55,947 bases of DNA from the NCBI GenBank assembly GCA_910588215.1, contig CAJUQJ010000025.1:1-55947 (forward strand). The letters are read 5' to 3'. Every line of letters starts with the position of its first letter. Position 1 is the stretch's first letter. Position numbers and translations under genes: made by a program. The notes under the pieces are model-generated. The model was given only the letters and a program-made list of their open reading frames with translations. It was not told where the DNA came from and made no database searches. Shown here piece after piece: positions 34,037-42,774 of the stretch. Source of the DNA: an uncultured Lachnospiraceae bacterium (lineage in GTDB: Bacteria; Bacillota; Clostridia; Lachnospirales; Lachnospiraceae).

Positions 34037-35719
34037 ATGCAGCCGGAATATAAAGCGAAAACGAAGATTTTCAGAAGGATCTCCGCAGTAGTCCTAATCT
34101 CGGTGACAGTCTGTGTGCTGTGCACCAGCGGGTTTATTTATTCCTATATGAAGCCCATGATAGAGGATTCACTTCTGGATAAGAAAAGGGATATGTGCGG
34201 GTACATGTGCAGGCAGGAGATCAATGATCTGGAGGAGATCACGGTGTATGCGAGAAATATCACATTTGACGATACGGTCCAGAACTTCCTGAAGGGAGAG
34301 GAGAAGGAAGGCAGTTACGTATATTATACGAAGATCCTGGATATGGAGAGAAGGCTGAAAGAATATAAGATGATCTACGGCAGTATCATACAGGACATCT
34401 TTGTGATCGACGATAGGGGAAAGGTATTGGAGACGGTAAACACTTATTGGCATCTGCCAGGAGAGGCGGTCTTTCGCAAATTGATGGAGACAGACGCGGC
34501 CTCCGGGTTTACAGACAGATATTCTTTTAATTATCGTGGTACGACTGGCGAAAAGAATACGCTGGCCTTCGTAAATTCTATCTACGACAAGACGGGCGTG
34601 TCGGTGGAACTGGGAAAACTGGTGCTTCTGCTGGATGCGGATGAGATCGATAAGGCGCTTACGCTGGATAGGGATATCCGTGTTCGTCTGACCAGCCCTG
34701 ACGGGACGGTCCTTTTTGACGGGCTGGATGAGGAAGGCGGCGGGATAGTCTATGTGGACAAGCCGGACAGTACAGGCTGGCAGGTGGCGTATCAGGTCGA
34801 TAATAAGACGATCGCGGAGCGGATCGGAAAGATCGGCCTGTTGGTGGTCGGTGTGCTGGCTGCGGTGTTGACCTGCATGAGTTTCGTCCTGCTGCTGGTG
34901 CTCGGCAGGGTGGTAAAGCCGTTGGAGACACTGATCCGTGGAATGCAGCGGGTGGCTGTGGGAAGCAGGAGCGAGCACATCGAGATCCATACGGGGGACG
35001 AGTGTGAGGAGGCGGCAAACGTGTTCAATTCGATGGTGGAGAGCATCGACCTGTACACGCGGGAACTGGTGGAGAGCGAGAAGAAGCAGTATGAAGCCAG
35101 ACTGAAGATGCTATCCTATCAGCTGAATCCTCATTTTATCTATAATACGTTGAATGCGATCATCTGTCTTGCCAGAAAACAGGATTATGAAGGGATCATT
35201 GACTTGACGAGAGAGTTTATCGTACTGCTGCAGTCACTTCTGCGGACTGATCTGTCGGCAATGACGACGGTGAAGAGAGAGCAGGAACATATCGAGAATT
35301 ATCTGCGGGTATTGCAGAAATGCTACAGGAATATCCCGGACATTCAATGGGAGATCAGGGAAGACATTGAGCGGGAGGAGATCCCGCGGATGATCCTCTA
35401 TCCGCTGGTGGAAAACAGTGTTTTCCATGGCATCGTCCCCAGTGACAGGCAGTGCATGCTGCGTGTCAGCTTCACAAGAGAAGAGGAGTGGGTCATGGTG
35501 GCGGTGGAGGATGATGGAATCGGCTGCGGCGAGGAGGAGATGGAAGAGATCAAACTGCATCTGGCCAGTGAGCGAGTGGGGAATCATATCGGGTTATTTA
35601 ATGTAAACGGACGGCTTAAGCTGATCTATGGGGAGAACTGTCTTTTCTCGATCGACAGAAGGCCGGAAGGCGGAACGGTGATCCGGTTCGGGTTTTGCAA
35701 TGAGGGAAGAAAAGCATAA
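34037..35719 (+). CDS. YesM-type sensor histidine kinase
   Basis: This 560-residue kinase has a membrane segment at about 13-35, an extracellular sensor of about 230 residues, a second membrane segment at 266-290, a HAMP region, the phospho-acceptor H366 in LNPHFIYN, and the ATPase motifs VENSVFHG and DDGIG. GGAGAG precedes the ATG. With the regulator upstream it should control the MalEFG-like importer and, through read-through, the GH2 genes. Confidence 0.92.
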   Translation: MQPEYKAKTKIFRRISAVVLISVTVCVLCTSGFIYSYMKPMIEDSLLDKKRDMCGYMCRQEINDLEEITVYARNITFDDTVQNFLKGEEKEGSYVYYTKILDMERRLKEYKMIYGSIIQDIFVIDDRGKVLETVNTYWHLPGEAVFRKLMETDAASGFTDRYSFNYRGTTGEKNTLAFVNSIYDKTGVSVELGKLVLLLDADEIDKALTLDRDIRVRLTSPDGTVLFDGLDEEGGGIVYVDKPDSTGWQVAYQVDNKTIAERIGKIGLLVVGVLAAVLTCMSFVLLLVLGRVVKPLETLIRGMQRVAVGSRSEHIEIHTGDECEEAANVFNSMVESIDLYTRELVESEKKQYEARLKMLSYQLNPHFIYNTLNAIICLARKQDYEGIIDLTREFIVLLQSLLRTDLSAMTTVKREQEHIENYLRVLQKCYRNIPDIQWEIREDIEREEIPRMILYPLVENSVFHGIVPSDRQCMLRVSFTREEEWVMVAVEDDGIGCGEEEMEEIKLHLASERVGNHIGLFNVNGRLKLIYGENCLFSIDRRPEGGTVIRFGFCNEGRKA

Positions 35720-35861
35720 AAAGTATAAAGCAGAGCAAAAAAGTATAAAAAATCGGGAAGATCACCGCTGCCAGTGTGACAAAGAAGGCGGCCGACCATT
35801 AAGAAAGTATAAGGAAAATAAAAAATGGTGTGTTTTTTCGGGGGATGCAGAACGCTATACT
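35718..35861 (+). promoter_or_regulatory. Leader with repeated AGTATAAA sites and -10 box
   Basis: AGTATAAA-like sites occur at 35722, 35742 (within an exact 18-mer shared with 32381-32398) and, degenerate, at 35806 (AGTATAAG). The first two are 20 bases apart, as expected for one face of the helix. TATACT (35856-35861) is a likely -10 box, preceded by TTTTTTCGGGGG rather than a -35 consensus. Confidence 0.5.
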
Positions 35862-35942
35862 TTAGGCATAGAAACAAACGAGACATAGAAAAAGTTGCGG
35901 CAGGCGGCCGGGACGCGTGGCGTGACGAGAAGGAGGTATTTT

Positions 35943-37301
35943 ATGAAGAGAAAGCTATTGACATTACTTATGGGAGCGACACTTGGCATTTCCAGTCTGG
36001 CAGGATGCGGCGGCGCGGGAACGCAGCCGCAGGAGACAACGGTATCCGGGGAGACGGCCAAGGAGCAGCCGCAGCAGGAAGCATCCGGGGAAACAGACGA
36101 AGTGCCCGCAGACAGAGAAGTGACGATCTGGTGCTGGGATACGGGTGACACAAGAAAGCAGATGCATGACGAGTTTACGAAGGCTACCGGCATTAAGGTG
36201 AACCTTGTGGCGGTGGAGAGTAAAGATATGACCCAGAAACTGCAGACGACATTGGCCAGCGGCGGGGAGATGCCGGATATCGCATGGCTGGAGGCTACCT
36301 TCCGGGGCAAACTCCTTTCACTGGATATCTGGGAAGATATCACCGCCGATCCCTATAACTTTGATACCAGTCAGGTGCTGGATTATCTGATCCCGCTGGA
36401 GACTACGGAAGGTGGTCAGTATGTAGGGCCGGAATGTCCGTCGGTGGCAGGTATGGCCTACAAGAGAGAACTTGCCAAGGAATATCTGGGCACGGACGAT
36501 CCGCAGGAGCTGGAAGCTATGCTGTCCGACTGGGATTCCTTCATTGCAAAAGGAAAAGAAGTAGTGGAGAAATCCAACGGGACAGTGTTCATGCTCCCCT
36601 CTCTTGGTGCGGCAGGCCAGATACTGAAAGGACAGTCCACGGAGCCTTTCGTGGAAGGCGACAAGCTGAACCTGGATGCTTCCATGCGGCCGATCCTGGA
36701 GAAACTTCTTGAGATGAAGAAGGCAGGAATGGTGGACGTACTGGATTTCAGCTCCGCTGAGGAAGGTGCTTCTTATGCCGGCGATGAACATATTTTCTAT
36801 CCTTGTGCAAACTGGTCCTTAGAGTTTACGATCAAGTCCAACGACAAAGACGGACAGGGAAGATGGGGCTTCATGCTTCCTCCCGGTGGTCCTTTCCCTT
36901 GGGGCGGAACGGTCATGGGCGTGCCGAAGGGCGGTGCTCATAAGGAAGAGGCTGTAGAGTATATCAGATTCTTCTTTGCATCAAAGGAAGGTGCAGAACT
37001 GCAGAGAGATTATAAAGGAAACTTCTCACCGTACAAACCGCTCTATGAGGACGCATCCTTCTACAGTGGTGCAGATGACTATTTTGCAGGGCAGGATGTG
37101 CTGCAGGCCATCTCCCAGGAAGTGTTCCCGAACATCAAGGGTGTGAGACTGCCCAGCAAATATGACCAGGATATCGACGATGTATATAACCTGGCGTTAA
37201 AGACGATCAACGCATCGGTGGACGGCAGCGTATCGGTGGACAGCCTGATCGAGTCCATGACGGATGAACTGCTGACCAAGCAGCCCGATCTGTCAGAGTA
37301 G
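35943..37301 (+). CDS. Extracellular solute-binding lipoprotein (MalE-like)
   Basis: This 452-residue binding protein has a signal peptide ending in LAGC (C22), then a polar linker rich in Gln, Glu and Thr. The body is a typical family 1 sugar-binding protein (EVTIWCWDTGDTRKQMHDEF, FTKATGIKVNLV). It is smaller than the two LplA-like proteins in the window. ATG 35943 has GAAGGAGG upstream. An earlier TTG frame start is not credible. It serves the MalF/MalG-type permeases that follow. Confidence 0.93.
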   Translation: MKRKLLTLLMGATLGISSLAGCGGAGTQPQETTVSGETAKEQPQQEASGETDEVPADREVTIWCWDTGDTRKQMHDEFTKATGIKVNLVAVESKDMTQKLQTTLASGGEMPDIAWLEATFRGKLLSLDIWEDITADPYNFDTSQVLDYLIPLETTEGGQYVGPECPSVAGMAYKRELAKEYLGTDDPQELEAMLSDWDSFIAKGKEVVEKSNGTVFMLPSLGAAGQILKGQSTEPFVEGDKLNLDASMRPILEKLLEMKKAGMVDVLDFSSAEEGASYAGDEHIFYPCANWSLEFTIKSNDKDGQGRWGFMLPPGGPFPWGGTVMGVPKGGAHKEEAVEYIRFFFASKEGAELQRDYKGNFSPYKPLYEDASFYSGADDYFAGQDVLQAISQEVFPNIKGVRLPSKYDQDIDDVYNLALKTINASVDGSVSVDSLIESMTDELLTKQPDLSE

Positions 37302-37320
37302 ATATTTCATGTTGATGAAT

Positions 37321-37354
37321 GGAAAAGAGGATCTGTTGTCAGATCCTCTTTTCC
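37321..37354 (+). other. Perfect intercistronic hairpin
   Basis: A 15-bp perfect stem (37321-37335 with 37340-37354) with loop TTGT lies 19 bases after the lipoprotein stop and 18 bases before the permease start. The next bases are not a T run, so it is more likely a stabiliser or partial barrier than a full terminator. Confidence 0.75.
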
Positions 37355-37372
37355 AGAAAGGAGAGTGACAGC

Positions 37373-38257
37373 ATGTCAAAAAAGAAAGCGCCCTATGCTA
37401 TGATAGCGCCTTACTTTATTCTTTACCTTGCTTTCGGACTTTTTCCGATCTTGTTCTCCCTGGGCGTAAGTTTCACTTCCTGGGACGGGATTGGGGAAGC
37501 TGCATTCGTAGGATTGAAGAATTATAAACGTGTCTTTACGCAAGATAAGTTTTTCTATAAATCGATGCTCAATACCTTGATCCTGCTGGCGATCAGTACG
37601 CCGATCCAGATCGCGCTGGGACTTTTTATGGCTACCTTCTTAAAGGATTTCTTCAAGAAGACGCGAAACGGCCTCCAGCTGATCAATTTCCTCCCTTATA
37701 TCACGACGCCGGTCGCTGTAGGTATCATTTTCCAGCTGATGTTCGACTGGAAGAGCGGTGTGATCAATGCTTTCCTGAACCTGCTTGGCATAGAAAGCGT
37801 CTATTGGCTGGGAAATGCCTGGGCATCCAGGGCGGTCGTAATCTTCATGATCGTGTGGAAGAATTACGGCTATAAGATGATCATGTTCCTGTCAGGCCTG
37901 GCTGCCATCTCCGACGAGCTGTATGAGGCGGCGAAGATAGACGGTGCTAGATGGTGGGACAGCTTTACCAAGATAACCATTCCGCTGTTACGGCCGATCT
38001 TTATCTTCGTGATCACCACCAGTGTGATCAACGGGTTTAAGCTTTTCGATGAGCCTCAACTGCTGTTCAATTCGGTGAGCCAGCCTATAGGCGGACCGGA
38101 CCGGGCGGTGATGACGGTGGTGATGCGGTTCTATGAGGCTTCGTTCAGGAGCTTTGAGTTTGGTTATGGATCCGCACTGGCATATTGCCTGTTCCTGGTG
38201 ATCGCAGCAGTCTCTCTGCTGCTGTTTAAGCTGATCAATCGGAAGAAGGGAGAGTGA
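37373..38257 (+). CDS. ABC sugar permease, MalF/UgpA type
   Basis: This 294-residue channel subunit has an N-terminal membrane segment (AMIAPYFILYLAFGLFPILFSLG), about six in total, and the EAA loop YEAAKIDGARWWDSFTKITIP. ATG 37373 follows AAAGGAGAG. A longer form starting at 37319 would begin inside the hairpin and is unlikely. The stop overlaps the start of the next permease, showing translational coupling. Confidence 0.93.
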   Translation: MSKKKAPYAMIAPYFILYLAFGLFPILFSLGVSFTSWDGIGEAAFVGLKNYKRVFTQDKFFYKSMLNTLILLAISTPIQIALGLFMATFLKDFFKKTRNGLQLINFLPYITTPVAVGIIFQLMFDWKSGVINAFLNLLGIESVYWLGNAWASRAVVIFMIVWKNYGYKMIMFLSGLAAISDELYEAAKIDGARWWDSFTKITIPLLRPIFIFVITTSVINGFKLFDEPQLLFNSVSQPIGGPDRAVMTVVMRFYEASFRSFEFGYGSALAYCLFLVIAAVSLLLFKLINRKKGE

Positions 38258-39099
38258 TGAGCATGAGAAGAAAACCTGTCAGTATATTAGTTTTAAGAAA
38301 GCTTCCTGTGTGGATTTTTATGATCGTGTTGTCGGTCTGTGCGTTGCTGCCGTTCTATATGATGGTCGTCATGGGAACGCATTACAGCGAGGACTTGTAT
38401 ACGGGTGTTAAGTTGTTCTTCGGCAAGTATTTTGTACAGAATTTCCAAACCGTGATGCGGCAGAATTTCCTGCTGTACTACTGGAACAGTATCCTGGTGG
38501 CGGTGTGCAATACCGTGGGCGGCCTGATGGTCAGCGCGCTGGCGGGATATGCCTTTGCCAAGTTTGACTTCAAAGGAAAAGCGGCACTTTTTGCCATGGT
38601 CGTGGCGACGCTGGCGATACCGCAGCAGCTTGGTCTGATCGGTTTCGTGCTGGAGATGCGCTGGCTGAAGCTGAACAATACACTGTTCCCGCTGATCGTA
38701 TCGGGTATGGCGAATGCTTTCGGTGTCTTCTGGATGCGGCAGTATATTGGGGGCTCCGTGCCGGATGAGATCATCGAGAGCGGACGTGTGGATGGGTGCA
38801 AAGAGTTTGGGATCTTCTTCCGGCTGGTACTGCCGATCATTCGTCCGGCATTGATCACGATCTTCCTGCTCTTCTTCCTCTGGTCCTGGAACAGTTATAT
38901 GACGCCGCTCGTCATGATCAGCAAAGAAGAGCTGTATACGATCCCGTTGTCGATCGCGCTGATCAGCAGTGAGTACCGGACAGATTATGCGGCCAGGATA
39001 CTGGCATTGTCCATGGGTACAATCCCGATTCTGATCCTGTTCTCGTTTGGGTCCAAGTATCTGATCAAAGGACTTGTGGCCGGGAGTGTGAAAGGATAA
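38257..39099 (+). CDS. ABC sugar permease, MalG/UgpE type
   Basis: This 280-residue second channel subunit has about six membrane segments. The EAA-like loop IIESGRVDGCKEFGIFFRLVLP lacks the usual alanine pair (ESG in place of EAA/EAS), a mild deviation. ATG 38257 overlaps the stop of the upstream gene (TGATG). GTG 38254 or ATG 38263 are alternatives. It ends in GLVAGSVKG. Confidence 0.92.
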   Translation: MSMRRKPVSILVLRKLPVWIFMIVLSVCALLPFYMMVVMGTHYSEDLYTGVKLFFGKYFVQNFQTVMRQNFLLYYWNSILVAVCNTVGGLMVSALAGYAFAKFDFKGKAALFAMVVATLAIPQQLGLIGFVLEMRWLKLNNTLFPLIVSGMANAFGVFWMRQYIGGSVPDEIIESGRVDGCKEFGIFFRLVLPIIRPALITIFLLFFLWSWNSYMTPLVMISKEELYTIPLSIALISSEYRTDYAARILALSMGTIPILILFSFGSKYLIKGLVAGSVKG

Positions 39100-39147
39100 A
39101 GCGATGAGAATAGAGAGAACTGCTTCGCAGAAAGGCGGAATATAGAT

Positions 39148-41610
39148 ATGACGAATATGGAAGAAAAGACCGTGCTGGATAAAGGCTGGAGGTTGTGTAC
39201 GCCGGAGGGGGACATCTGTCTTGAAGTGCCGCATATGCCCATGCAGGTACATGATATCCTCTTTGCGGCGGGCGGGATCGGCGAGGAGTATAAACGCGGC
39301 AGGCAGGATACCTGCAAGTGGGTCAGTGGGCGGAAATGGATCTATGAGAACCGGGTGCAGATACCGCCAGGAGAGAGTGGACGGCGGATCAGCCTGTGCT
39401 TCGGGGGTCTGGATACGGTGGCGGATATCTACTTAAACGGCGAACTGCAGATGCATGTGCAAGATTGCTATCTTCCGGCAGAACTGGATCTTTCGTCCCG
39501 GGAAGAGGAAGAAGAGATCCTGGTACAGATCGTATTCCCGTCCATGGGGGAGGTATTTCAGGGGATCGAGGAAACGTATGGGGAGATCATCGAACAGGAC
39601 AGGATCCCGGCCTGCCGTTTCCTGCGCAAATCCTTCCATGATTTCAGTACCTATCTGGGAAATGAGGAGAATTTCTGGAAGGTGGGAGTTTACCGCCCCG
39701 TGGAGATGCGGATCGGAAAGAAGCATCCCCTGCGCGACTGGAGAGCGGCTGTCATCCTGAACGAGACATTGACAAGGGGTAAAGTACGGATAGAGACGGA
39801 GGCGAAAGCAGCCGGAGAGATATGGCCGCAGGAAGTGACCGCGGAAGCCGAGATCACGCTGGATGGAGAGGTGGTAGACCGGGTAAGCGCTCCGTGGGGA
39901 GATACGGTGACGCTGGAGGTACCGGCTGTCAGGCTGTGGTGGCCGAGAGGGCTGGGGGAACAGACGCTGTACCGGGTGATTCTGCGCCTTTATGCAGGCG
40001 GAGAGGAGATCTTCTCGGAGAGCAGAAGGATCGGATTTCGGAAGATCACGATGCCGGAACCGCTGCACGTGTTGGTCAATGACCGGGAAGTGAAGCTTTG
40101 GGGCGGCAATCTGACGCCGGATGAAGGCTATACGATGTGCGAAGATGCGGGCCGGATCAGGCAGATCCTGGAACTGGCAAGAGATGCGAATATGAACACG
40201 CTGCGTGTCTGGGGAGAAGGGGTTCCTTTTACAGATCTGCTCTATGATCTGGCGGACGAATGGGGGATACTGCTGTGGCAGGAATTTTTCTGCGGACATA
40301 CGCAGTATCCGGACGTGGAAGCGGTGAAAGCGCAGATCCTGGCAGAATCGGAAGCCTTGGTGAGAAGACTGCGCCATCATCCCTGCGTGCTGCTGTGGTG
40401 CGGCGGAAACGAGTGCTATATGAGCAGGGATTTTGCAGAGCCGGGCAGGGAGTATCTGTGTTCCGCCCTCTTTGAGTACGATCTGAAGGCGCTGACGGCC
40501 AGGTTGGATCCGGACCGGTGTTATCTGTACAATTCGCCCTTTGGCGGGCCCTATACCAACGATCCGCTGTACGGAGATACACACAGCTACACCAACTCCT
40601 GGTATGTGCCGGGGAGCAGCCTGCCGCGCTTTGTGAGTGAAAACCTGCGGGTGGCTTTTCCGCCGGTGCGCTCTTTGAAACGGTATATGGAGACGGACGA
40701 TCTGCCGGCGCCGCAGCCGGTACGGCACGGAGGACTGCCGTGGCCCGCAGACTATCTGAAGATCACTTCTGCGGAGTCCTGGAAGAAGATTCCTCCGGTG
40801 GAGGAGTTCTATGATCCGCAGACGCCGGAGGAGATGGTCTACGCATTCGGTATGGCGGCCGGCATCTACAGCAAGCGGACGGTTGAACATTACCGCAGAG
40901 GGAAGGAAGTCTGGGAGACAGCAGGCAGGCGTCGCTGTTTCGGACATCTTGTCTGGAAGCTGAATACGACTTTTCCGCATCTGTACAGTTCCGTGCTGGA
41001 TGCCTATCTGGAACCGGGGATTCCTTACTATTTTCTGAAAAGGGCTTACGAGCCGCTTCTGGTCAGTGTGGATATTGGGGATCATCCTGATGTGTGGGTG
41101 GTCAACGACACGGCGGCAGAAGTGCAGGGAACCTGTCAGGTGGGACTCTACGACATGGCGGCAGACAGATGGGAAGCGACATGTGAGTTCCCGGTAAAAG
41201 CACCGGCCGGGGAAAGCGCTTTTGCAGGGCGAGCAGACTGTTTCGGGCAGTTTACCAGGGATAAGATCATCCGTGCAAAGCTGGTGGGTCAGGCAGGAGA
41301 AGTGCTGGCTGTCGGTCATAGCTTTGCGGATATAGAGCGGCATCTGACTTTCCCGGAGCCGGAGCTTACGATGAAGGCGCAGGGGGATGTGCTGATATTG
41401 AAGACCGGCAGGTTTGCCCATGGGGTAGAGCTGACTGGGGAGGACGAAGGGGACAGTTTCGGTTGGTATTTTTCAGACAACTATTTTGACCTTTTCCCGG
41501 ATGAGGAGAAAAGGGTCACGGTTGCCGGGAGGCATGAAAGCGGACGCATCCTTGCCAGAGCGGCGTACAGTGCGCAGAGCGTGACGGCTGCATGGCGGCG
41601 GGATGCGTGA
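39148..41610 (+). CDS. GH2 beta-mannosidase-like enzyme, copy A
   Basis: This 820-residue cytoplasmic enzyme has the GH2 arrangement: sugar-binding jelly-roll (1-190; GLDTVADIYLNGE), immunoglobulin-like domain (200-300; WWPRGLGEQTLY), TIM barrel (about 305-560) and C-terminal beta domains. The acid/base is E422 in LLWCGGNEC and the nucleophile is probably E498 in RFVSENLRV. In classical beta-mannosidases the nucleophile motif is SEFG-like, so the NLRV ending marks a divergent subgroup. Two paralogs follow at 42775 and 45330. It starts 49 bases after the permease and is probably in the same transcript. Substrate is unknown; mannosides are only one option. Confidence 0.85.
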   Translation: MTNMEEKTVLDKGWRLCTPEGDICLEVPHMPMQVHDILFAAGGIGEEYKRGRQDTCKWVSGRKWIYENRVQIPPGESGRRISLCFGGLDTVADIYLNGELQMHVQDCYLPAELDLSSREEEEEILVQIVFPSMGEVFQGIEETYGEIIEQDRIPACRFLRKSFHDFSTYLGNEENFWKVGVYRPVEMRIGKKHPLRDWRAAVILNETLTRGKVRIETEAKAAGEIWPQEVTAEAEITLDGEVVDRVSAPWGDTVTLEVPAVRLWWPRGLGEQTLYRVILRLYAGGEEIFSESRRIGFRKITMPEPLHVLVNDREVKLWGGNLTPDEGYTMCEDAGRIRQILELARDANMNTLRVWGEGVPFTDLLYDLADEWGILLWQEFFCGHTQYPDVEAVKAQILAESEALVRRLRHHPCVLLWCGGNECYMSRDFAEPGREYLCSALFEYDLKALTARLDPDRCYLYNSPFGGPYTNDPLYGDTHSYTNSWYVPGSSLPRFVSENLRVAFPPVRSLKRYMETDDLPAPQPVRHGGLPWPADYLKITSAESWKKIPPVEEFYDPQTPEEMVYAFGMAAGIYSKRTVEHYRRGKEVWETAGRRRCFGHLVWKLNTTFPHLYSSVLDAYLEPGIPYYFLKRAYEPLLVSVDIGDHPDVWVVNDTAAEVQGTCQVGLYDMAADRWEATCEFPVKAPAGESAFAGRADCFGQFTRDKIIRAKLVGQAGEVLAVGHSFADIERHLTFPEPELTMKAQGDVLILKTGRFAHGVELTGEDEGDSFGWYFSDNYFDLFPDEEKRVTVAGRHESGRILARAAYSAQSVTAAWRRDA

Positions 41611-41633
41611 CATTTTATACAGTAAGAGAAGTG

Positions 41634-41683
41634 GGATACGGCCAAGAATTTGTGCCAAAGCGCCATAAATTCTGCTCGTATCC
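41634..41683 (+). repeat. Cruciform-forming inverted repeat
   Basis: GGATACG (41634-41640) pairs with CGTATCC (41677-41683), and inner GAATTT pairs with AAATTC, with further partial pairing around GTGCC/GGCGC. It stands between the first GH2 gene and the aldo/keto reductase gene. Confidence 0.55.
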
Positions 41684-41690
41684 TCAGCGT

Positions 41691-41714
41691 AAAGCGCTTC
41701 GGAATGGAGGAAAG
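41691..41714 (+). repeat. Copy 3 of dispersed GCTTCGGAAYGGRGG element
   Basis: AAAGCGCTTCGGAATGGAGG followed by AAAG. It looks like a ribosome site but is about 100 bases before the real start of the next gene. It matches 24316-24339. Confidence 0.5.
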
Positions 41715-41716
41715 AA

Positions 41717-41770
41717 GATTGAAAATTAAAATTTTCAATCGCGAGATTTGTGTCTGCGCGTTGCTTGCCA
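41717..41770 (+). repeat. Palindromic element ahead of aldo/keto reductase gene
   Basis: A perfect 11-bp stem with AA loop (41717-41727 with 41730-41740) is followed by CGAGaTTTGTG/CACAAACTCG (41742-41779), a second hairpin with a bulged A. The layout is the same as at 22377-22440 although the sequences differ. Confidence 0.55.
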
Positions 41771-41815
41771 CAAACTCGTTTATGCGCAAAAAGCAGCGCA
41801 GAAATGGAGGAAATG

Positions 41816-42757
41816 ATGCAATATCAAGTATTTGGAAAAACGGGAATGAAGGTATCGGACATTGGGTTTGGCGCATGGGCGATCGGAGGAAGCGGCTGGG
41901 GAGAAGGCTGCAGCGATGCAGATTCCATGGCGGCTCTGGAAAGAGCTTTTGAATTAGGGATCAACCTCTATGACACTTGCGATTCTTACGGAAACGGCCA
42001 CAGCGAAAAGCTGATCGGTGAGTTTATGAAGGGCAGAAGACAGGAAATTGTACTGGTGACCAAGGGCGGCACCAACTTCAGAGTGCCGGAGCGGAGCAAG
42101 GATTTTACAAGAGAATATCTGCTGATGTGCCTGGATGAGAGTTTGCAGCGTCTGCAGACAGACTATGTGGATGTCTATCTGTTGCATGTGCCGGACAGCG
42201 TATGGCAGGAAAAAGGGAAGATCTTTGACACCATGAAGGAGATCAAGGCATCCGGTAAAGCACGTTTCTGCGGTCTTGCCATGTGGGGAGCGGCAGATAC
42301 ACTGCACGCTTTTGAAACGGATAAGGAGAATGTGATCGATGTGTTGGAGTGTCCTTTTAATATTCTCAATAAGTCCAATCTGGAAGTGGTGAAGATCGCA
42401 GAAGAGCGAGGTATTCCGGTGCTCACCAGCCAGCCTCTTGCCAGCGGTATCCTTACAGGTAAATACGGTAAGGAAACCGTATTTGCTCAGGGCGATAATC
42501 GTTCCGGATTCTGGAGCAAAGAACGGTTCGCTTCCATACAGAAGGACATGGAGATCGTAAGCTCCTGCATGAAGGCACCGGCAGACACTATGGCACTGTT
42601 GGCTTTGGCCTATGATCTGAGCTATCCGGGCATCAGCTGTGTCATCCCCGGAGCGAAGAATGTGGAACAGGTGGAGAAAAATGCGGCGGCCAGCGGCATC
42701 AGGCTTGATCAGGAGACGATGGAGAGGTTGATGGCGACAGAAGGCTTTGTGTTCTAA
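41816..42757 (+). CDS. Aldo/keto reductase
   Basis: This 313-residue NADPH-dependent oxidoreductase has the catalytic tetrad D53, Y58, K83 and H124 (DTCDSY, VTKGG, YLLHVPD). It resembles the YajO/Tas-type subgroup. ATG 41816 follows GGAGG. A GTG frame start at 41750 lies in the repeat region and is not credible. It sits between GH2 genes, so it may reduce or oxidise the sugar released by them. The substrate is unknown. Confidence 0.92.
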   Translation: MQYQVFGKTGMKVSDIGFGAWAIGGSGWGEGCSDADSMAALERAFELGINLYDTCDSYGNGHSEKLIGEFMKGRRQEIVLVTKGGTNFRVPERSKDFTREYLLMCLDESLQRLQTDYVDVYLLHVPDSVWQEKGKIFDTMKEIKASGKARFCGLAMWGAADTLHAFETDKENVIDVLECPFNILNKSNLEVVKIAEERGIPVLTSQPLASGILTGKYGKETVFAQGDNRSGFWSKERFASIQKDMEIVSSCMKAPADTMALLALAYDLSYPGISCVIPGAKNVEQVEKNAAASGIRLDQETMERLMATEGFVF

Positions 42758-42774
42758 TTGACAAGGAACAGGCG

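Noticed and set aside
38293..39252. Minus-strand frame of 319 codons opposite the MalG-type permease
   Set aside because: No motif, no ribosome site, and strong evidence for the permease on the plus strand.
39433..41421. Very long minus-strand frame (662 codons) opposite the first GH2 gene
   Set aside because: Composition (Arg, His, Gln, Pro rich) and lack of any motif mark it as a shadow of the GH2 coding strand.
41650..41952. Plus-strand frame of 100 codons before and into the aldo/keto reductase gene
   Set aside because: It overlaps the reductase in another frame, and its sequence derives from palindromic repeats.
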